Shown here piece after piece: positions 58,981-64,000 of a DNA stretch of 64,000 nucleotides. Source of the stretch: Mucilaginibacter sp. L196. Lineage in GTDB: Bacteria > Bacteroidota > Bacteroidia > Sphingobacteriales > Sphingobacteriaceae. A model generated the notes under the pieces. The model made no database searches, had not been told where the DNA came from, and saw nothing but the letters and a program-made list of their open reading frames with translations. The position numbers and the translations under genes were made by a program. Positions within the stretch are counted from its first letter, which is position 1, and every line of letters starts with the position of its first letter. The DNA lies in assembly GCF_009765905.1 (NCBI RefSeq), contig NZ_LMUO01000019.1, positions 110,303 through 174,302 of the forward strand. The letters run 5' to 3'.

Positions 58981-59896
58981 TCAATTAAAAGTATGCCGGA
59001 ACGCCAAAGGTGAAAGCCCGGTCTTAGCTTTGAACAAACGACTGAACGATTGCGGGTGGTCAAAGCCTAACTCATAAGAAATTTCACTTACAGATAGTTC
59101 GGTAGTGGAGATTCTTTCCTTGGCCTTCTCAATCATTTTATCCTGGATGTGCTGTTTCGTATTGCGCCCTGTTAATACTTTCAGTAAGCCGCTTAAGTAG
59201 TTGGGCGATATATTCAGTTTCTCCGCTACATACTGAACGCTCGGTAACCCCATCGTTAATAAATCCTCGCTATTAAAATAGACTGTCAAAATATCTTCCA
59301 GTCTATCGAGAATTTGATGGTTTTCAATTTTTCGTGTCAGGAATTGGCGGTGGTAAAACCTGTCGGCATAGTTCAGCAATACCTCAATCATTGATATGAT
59401 AATATCCTGGCTGAATTTATCTGTATTGGCAAAATACTCCGTTTGAATATTTTGCATCACGCTAATAATAATAGCTTCTTCTTTCTCCGAAAGATATAAA
59501 GCCTCATTCACCGAATAATCAAAATATTCATACCGCTTCATGGATTTGGCCAGAGGGGTATTCCACAAAAAGTCCGGATGGATATAAAGCGCCCATCCTG
59601 ACATTTTGGATACTGTCGTTTCATCCTCAGCACTCAACGACCCGAACACCTGCCCGGGCGCCATAAAATACATGACGCCATCCTGAACATCATACTGCTG
59701 CTGCCCGTATACCGTCGCAATGCCGTTTTAATGCAATAGAATAAAAATCAAACATCCGGTTGGCAGGCATTTTTCCCGAACGTTTCATAATTTCCAGGTT
59801 AATCACACTGATCAGTGGATGCTCCGGCCTGGGCAAACCTATTATATGATGAAGCTCGCCGATAGTTTGAACCCGATATGTTTCTGCGCCTGCCAT
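58981..59896 (-). pseudogene. Frameshifted AraC family regulator
   Basis: One reading frame (start 59896) encodes the N-terminus (IGELHHIIGLPRPEHPLISV; FDFYSIALKR) and stops at 59690. The other gives the rest (VYGQQQYDVQDGVMYFMAPGQ and the C-terminal HTH ending LSVSEISYELGFDHPQSFSRLF) down to 58981. The frames join near 59726-59729, where the minus strand has AAAA. Removing one A, or adding two, gives ALNGIATVYG or ALKNGIATVYG, as expected of the family. The 916-nt span is 3x305+1. It may be a pseudogene or a sequencing error. Confidence 0.75.
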
Positions 59897-59933
59897 TTTA
59901 CAATATATTTATTTTTTGCTGGGTCGATTTTGT

Positions 59934-60830
59934 TTAACCTTTAAAATAGCTTCCTTGTGCCATGTCTGCAATCAGTTTTGGGTGCTTAGGGTGCCACTTT
60001 AGTTTTTCCTGGGTTATTTTGCTTGATGCTGGGACATCCAGCGACGTAAAGCCTCCAAACCAACCAAAATGATCAGCTGCTTCCTCAGGCGATATAGATA
60101 CCACCGGGAGATTGAGATGCTTGCCAATAGTTTCAGCAATATCTTTAAAGGCAATTCCCTCTTCGGCAACACCATGAAATCTGCCTCCGTGTACAGCTTC
60201 TTCTAATGCTAGCCTGTACAGGCGGGCAGCATCAAGCCTGTGTACCGCTGTCCAGCGGTTTTTCCCTTCGCCAATATAAGCCGAAATACCTTTTTTACGC
60301 GCGATGTCAATCAGCATAGGAACAAAGCCATGATCGCCGTCACCATGAACAGATGGTGATAAACGTAACACAGATACACGCACACCAAGCGCCGCGACAG
60401 TATCTGCCGCTTCTTCTGAAGCTATACGTGGATGTGTGGAGGAGTCGGCATGGGGTATAATATCTTCGGTAGCAAGTTTACCCGGACTAACCAGCGCAGT
60501 GCCCGAAGTAACAATAAATGGGCGCTCAGAACCGGCGAGTGCTTCGCCGATGGCCTTAATTGCGAGCCTGTCTGCTTCACATACCTCTTTGTACCGGGAG
60601 AAATCATGAATAAATCCCGCATGAATTACGCCATCTGATTCCTTGGCCCCGCTCCGTAAACTATCCAGGTCTTCTATATCACCCCGATGTACCTCAGCAC
60701 CTACCGAAATAAGTGCCTGCGCATTGGCATCCGACCGGGCGAGGCCGATAACCTGATGACCTGCGCCAATTAATTCCTGAACAATAGCCGTTCCTATGAA
60801 GCCTGTGGCTCCGGTAACAAATACTCGCAT
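59934..60830 (-). CDS. NAD(P)-dependent SDR/epimerase family protein
   Basis: The 298-aa extended SDR protein has the Rossmann motif GATGFIGTAIV (about 7-17). It resembles NAD-dependent epimerase/dehydratases, with an IPHADSSTHPRIASEEAA segment where a Tyr-x3-Lys pair would be expected; no clear YxxxK is visible, so the catalytic role is uncertain. It is upstream of the AraC-like gene on the same strand (37-nt gap). Confidence 0.8.
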   Translation of the reverse strand: MRVFVTGATGFIGTAIVQELIGAGHQVIGLARSDANAQALISVGAEVHRGDIEDLDSLRSGAKESDGVIHAGFIHDFSRYKEVCEADRLAIKAIGEALAGSERPFIVTSGTALVSPGKLATEDIIPHADSSTHPRIASEEAADTVAALGVRVSVLRLSPSVHGDGDHGFVPMLIDIARKKGISAYIGEGKNRWTAVHRLDAARLYRLALEEAVHGGRFHGVAEEGIAFKDIAETIGKHLNLPVVSISPEEAADHFGWFGGFTSLDVPASSKITQEKLKWHPKHPKLIADMAQGSYFKG

Positions 60831-60896
60831 ATATCGAATTTTAGGTAGATTAATTTTTGTTTTAATAATATAAGCAAACCAAAGCTTATTCTGTTT

Positions 60897-61802
60897 TTAT
60901 TGAGCCATTGCCGCTGCAAATTCTTTGGCGAAATCTTTCAATTTTACTTTTCCCAACGTTGATTTGTGTTGGTTATAATCTTTGTAAAATTTCCCCTTGT
61001 GTATACTGGCATTCATTTCTACAAATTGTTGGGCAAGGCTATCATTCATTCCATGTGCTTTATAGCCGTTAAGCTGTTGTTCATCACTAATTGTCAACCA
61101 TTTCAAATCAGGCTTCCCAATAGCAGCACCTAAAATACCCGCCGCTTCGTTACAGGTCAGTTCTTCGCTTGCTATATAACGAACTTTTTTGCCTGGAATC
61201 TTCGATTCAATTTCTTCAACTATGGCATCAGCAATATCCAGACTAGAAACAAATATATTGATATCATCTCCACCATAACTTGCTGCAATAATACCCTGGG
61301 CTTTTATAGAAGGTACAAAAGCAAACAGGTTTTTATAAAATCCTGACGGGCGCATAAATGAAATATTTACATCTGATGGCAGCTTATTCAATGTTTTTTC
61401 CGCATGGTGATGGATAATAATAAGGCCACTATCTTTCTCCATATCCGCGCCGATACTGCTCAGGTAAACCACACGTTTCACACCTGATCGCTCGATGGCC
61501 TGTACATAATTATTGGCAACTGTATCTGCTTGTGCTATTATCTTATCTGCAGTATTACCAGGGTCGGCGAAACTGCCATGTAGAGCCAGCATACAATACA
61601 CTGCATCTGCACCTGTGAAAGTATCGATAAGAAAATTAGCGTCTCCCATTGTCCCGATAGCGGCTTTTGCGCCCAAGGCTTCAATATCCTTTTGTTTTTC
61701 GGCACTACTGCTGATTACGGTAACCGAATGTCCTTTTTTTATTAATTCCTCCGTTAATGGTTTACCAACATATCCCAGGGAACCTGTAACTATTATTTTC
61801 AT
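60897..61802 (-). CDS. NmrA-like NAD(P)-binding protein
   Basis: The 301-aa atypical SDR begins IIVTGSLGYVGKPL, a Rossmann motif with GxxGxxG, and has RVVYLSSIGAD. Such proteins act as quinone oxidoreductases or redox sensors. It could be in one transcript with the SDR gene and the AraC-like gene; spacing to the next gene is 66 nt. It is divergent from the NHL-repeat gene. Confidence 0.8.
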   Translation of the reverse strand: MKIIVTGSLGYVGKPLTEELIKKGHSVTVISSSAEKQKDIEALGAKAAIGTMGDANFLIDTFTGADAVYCMLALHGSFADPGNTADKIIAQADTVANNYVQAIERSGVKRVVYLSSIGADMEKDSGLIIIHHHAEKTLNKLPSDVNISFMRPSGFYKNLFAFVPSIKAQGIIAASYGGDDINIFVSSLDIADAIVEEIESKIPGKKVRYIASEELTCNEAAGILGAAIGKPDLKWLTISDEQQLNGYKAHGMNDSLAQQFVEMNASIHKGKFYKDYNQHKSTLGKVKLKDFAKEFAAAMAQ

Positions 61803-62009
61803 GGCTTTATTTTTTTATAAAGCAAAGGTCGAGTGGTGGCATGAAAAAAATGTAACCGAATCTATGATAATTGTAACCGAATCTAAGGATTGAAGTATTA
61901 TTGCCAGATCAAGGCTAAAGGATTTTGGTTCATCGGCGCTTAAATATTATCTCGCCTTAATAATTTATTCTCCGCTAATTAGTTTAATTTGCGAAACCTG
62001 ATTTTCGCA

Positions 62010-63608
62010 ATGAAACTTATCCTCGTCTTTCTTCTTTCGATAGTTATTTTCCCGCGAACCATCGTTCATGCGCAATCAATTGTAATTACACCTAAACCGG
62101 GTACAATAAAACTTCCTTTAGATGCTATAGGTAATTACACGGTACTGTTAAATGATATTGCCACCATAACTACCTCAAACGGCACAATAGCACAGGTGCT
62201 TTTTGTGCCTTCGGGCTTTAACTGCCAAACTCTGGGCCCGCAAAATGTTTCTGTATTTGCCAGCGATGCCAATGCAAAACCCTTGACACCCCAAAATGCC
62301 AGCTTTTCTTATCCAAGCTCAATTGTAAAAGACCATAAGGGCAATTTGTTCGTTGGCGAAGATGGCCATTGCATCCGTAAAATTGACCCAGCCGGAAATG
62401 TAACTGTCTTCGCAGGTTCTTTGGGTTACGTATATGGTTACCGGGATGGCCCTGGAAATGTCGCTTTATTTAACTCAATCTTTAGTTTAGCTATTGATGC
62501 CCAAGATAATTTATATGTTAGCGATGAAGGTATAATGGTAAGAAAAATTGATCCTGACGGTAATGTTACTACTTATGCCGGTAGCAATACTTATCCTGCG
62601 CACCAGGACGGGCCTAAGGCCAACGCCAAGTTTGAAGCATTGGTTGATATAGCCATTGATGCCTCAAATAATCTTTATGTAACCGATGCTAACTATATAA
62701 GAAAAATTGGCGCCGACGGCAATGTTACCACAATTGCAGGCAGCACTGCAGCCGGTTATGTAGATGGACCCGGCGCAGATGCTATGTTTAATTCTCCTAT
62801 GGGTATATGTGTAGATGCAATAGGGAATATCTATGTAGCGGATGCAGGTAATATTGTGATCAGGAAAATTACACCCGATGTGAACGTAAGCACCTTTGCA
62901 GGTAATGGCCATTCTAATTATCCTGTTGTAACCGGAACCGGCACCAATGCGGGCTTTAGAGAAATTGGAGCATTAACAATGGATGCCACCGGTAATTTAT
63001 ATAGCGGCGCTGATGTTATTTGTAAAATCACCCCCACAGGCGCAGTTACCCGTATTGTCGGGTCCGGGTTATTCAACGGCCCAACAGGTGGGAAAGCAGG
63101 TGCGGTAACTTTTGGCAGTATTTCCGGGTTATTTGTAGATAATACGGGCGTAATTTTTATTGCTGATTTTGGCAATAAGCTGATAACCAGAATGTGTGCT
63201 GATAGCGTAGTATCCGTAATAGGGGGCGACGGGACGTCCAATGACGTAAACGGCAATATTGGCGATTGGACAAGCGAAGATTGCCCCGTAACTGTTACCA
63301 TTCCGGTTACCGTTACTGATCCAAGTGGTGTATGTAAAATAAATGCACTATCTATCCCCAACACTTTTACGCCTAACGGAGACAATATAAATGATACCTG
63401 GGAGATTCCTGTATTAGCAAACTACCCCAATTGTACAGTTATGGTTTATAACCGTTACGGGCAAAGGTTATACAATACTAAAGGCTACTCCAAACCATGG
63501 GATGGTACTTATGGGGGCAAGCTATTATCAAATGGCGTATACTATTATATCATAAAATTGGATGCATCAAGCCCACCAATAAGCGGTAGTCTTACTATTT
63601 TACAGTAA
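62010..63608 (+). CDS. Exported NHL-repeat protein with T9SS (CHU_C) C-terminal domain
   Basis: The 532-aa protein has a signal peptide (1-22, ending HAQ-S). A propeller-like series of NHL repeats (about 90-420) has recurring phrases such as GNLFVGEDGHCIRKI, NLYVTDANYIRKI and NIYVADAGN. The C-terminal domain of about 85 residues (IPNTFTPNGDNINDTWEIPV ... WDGTYGGKLLSNGVYYYII) is the gliding-motility/CHU_C type used for type IX secretion. ATG 62010 is chosen, since the upstream TTG lies in a TTAATTTG box. Confidence 0.9.
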   Translation: MKLILVFLLSIVIFPRTIVHAQSIVITPKPGTIKLPLDAIGNYTVLLNDIATITTSNGTIAQVLFVPSGFNCQTLGPQNVSVFASDANAKPLTPQNASFSYPSSIVKDHKGNLFVGEDGHCIRKIDPAGNVTVFAGSLGYVYGYRDGPGNVALFNSIFSLAIDAQDNLYVSDEGIMVRKIDPDGNVTTYAGSNTYPAHQDGPKANAKFEALVDIAIDASNNLYVTDANYIRKIGADGNVTTIAGSTAAGYVDGPGADAMFNSPMGICVDAIGNIYVADAGNIVIRKITPDVNVSTFAGNGHSNYPVVTGTGTNAGFREIGALTMDATGNLYSGADVICKITPTGAVTRIVGSGLFNGPTGGKAGAVTFGSISGLFVDNTGVIFIADFGNKLITRMCADSVVSVIGGDGTSNDVNGNIGDWTSEDCPVTVTIPVTVTDPSGVCKINALSIPNTFTPNGDNINDTWEIPVLANYPNCTVMVYNRYGQRLYNTKGYSKPWDGTYGGKLLSNGVYYYIIKLDASSPPISGSLTILQ

Positions 63609-63620
63609 TTTATTCCGTCC

Positions 63621-63674
63621 GGTCAAGTGTCCACACTTGACCGAACTCTAATTTAAGCGCCCACGCTTAAATTA
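63621..63674. repeat. Bipartite palindrome, family D copy 3
   Basis: CGGTCAAGTGT-CC-ACACTTGACCG (63621-63644; 11-bp arms) is followed by AATTTAAGCG-CCCA-CGCTTAAATT (63651-63674). The last three bases are the stop codon of the convergent GH3 gene. It separates convergent genes. Confidence 0.8.
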
Positions 63675-64000
63675 CTCTACCACAAATTCCTTATTCAAAA
63701 CCAAATCCTCCGACGATCTTCCAATCATCACCTTGAATTTGCCAGGCTCAACAGTCCAGTTCATATTTTTATCTAAAATAGCTAAATCATCAGGATGCAA
63801 AGTAAAATGTACCGTTTTCTTTTCGCCCGGGGCAAGGTTTACACGCGTAAACCCACGCAGGTCATAATCGTAAACAGTTACATCGCTTAATTCCTGTTTC
63901 AGATATAGTTCAACCACATCATCACCCTTGCGCGTGCCTGTATTCGTCACATCAACGGTTACCTCCACATCAGCCTGGCCTTTTTCACTTTCCGGCGATA
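63672..64000 (-). CDS. C-terminal end of a GH3 beta-glucosidase (partial)
   Basis: The reading frame runs off the right edge of the window. The visible part (about 109 residues) is the fibronectin type III-like domain that ends GH3 glycosidases: VDVTNTGTRKGDDVVELYLKQ and PGEKKTVHFTLHPDDLAILD. The catalytic domains are outside the window. It probably acts in plant or algal polysaccharide use, consistent with this kind of organism. Confidence 0.85.
   Translation of the reverse strand, partial: SPESEKGQADVEVTVDVTNTGTRKGDDVVELYLKQELSDVTVYDYDLRGFTRVNLAPGEKKTVHFTLHPDDLAILDKNMNWTVEPGKFKVMIGRSSEDLVLNKEFVVE

Overview
The window is chromosomal DNA of a member of the Bacteroidota, most probably family Sphingobacteriaceae and Mucilaginibacter-like. 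This placement is an inference. It rests on (i) Bacteroidota-type -7 promoter boxes (TAnnTTTG), (ii) few Shine-Dalgarno sequences apart from a few genes such as rpsU and hpf, (iii) a CHU_C/type IX secretion C-terminal domain, (iv) many short intergenic palindromic repeats, and (v) the style of the protein families. I see no rRNA, CRISPR array, prophage or insertion sequence.

Layout. 0.1-4.4 kb: a four-gene cassette of an SGNH-hydrolase/TPR protein, an SxtJ-like membrane protein, a 49-aa DUF5989-like protein and a NodU/CmcH-type carbamoyltransferase. 4.6-7.4 kb: a GNAT acetyltransferase, an acyl-CoA dehydrogenase and an unknown exported protein. 7.5-22.8 kb: the translation/transcription core, rpsU-xerC/D-hpf, tRNA Thr-Tyr-Gly-Thr, tuf, tRNA-Trp, secE-nusG-rplKAJL-rpoBC. 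23.1-33.5 kb: a DUF3467 gene, sulfate activation (cysC-cysD-cysN), GDP-fucose synthesis (gmd, a glycosyltransferase, fcl) and dTDP-rhamnose synthesis (rfbBCDA). Together these look like precursor supply for a fucose- and rhamnose-containing, possibly sulfated, surface polysaccharide. 33.5-37.2 kb: a UbiD-family decarboxylase, an S4 RNA-binding protein and a TviB-type UDP-HexNAc dehydrogenase. 37.6-46.6 kb: an OmpH-like lipoprotein, gyrB, a small XRE regulator, pruA, beta-carbonic anhydrase plus YoaK-like membrane protein, acyl-CoA carboxylase beta subunit and an exported carboxypeptidase-regulatory-like protein.

46.7-53.6 kb is accessory-looking: small membrane proteins, an aspartyl-protease-like protein, a tandem lipoprotein pair, a TIGR01212-type radical SAM protein, a DUF1801/YdeI protein, a hyperacidic 81-aa protein and an AI-2E family transporter, separated by repeat-rich gaps. 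53.7-54.8 kb: rpsF-rpsR-rplI. 55-64 kb: a membrane protein, an MFS permease, AraC regulators (one frameshifted), a siderophore-interacting-like flavoprotein, two SDR-type oxidoreductases, an NHL-repeat protein with a T9SS sorting domain, and the end of a GH3 beta-glucosidase that leaves the window.

The most unusual material is intergenic: a ~130-nt repeat folding into three hairpins whose arms co-vary between two copies; a bipartite palindrome family with a GTCCAC core; REP-like inverted repeats; and two places where the right arm of a terminator is duplicated around an inserted segment. The window also holds genes for all three proteins (bS21, bS6, bS18) implicated in hiding the anti-Shine-Dalgarno sequence in Bacteroidota, with rpsU preceded by a full-length Shine-Dalgarno sequence.
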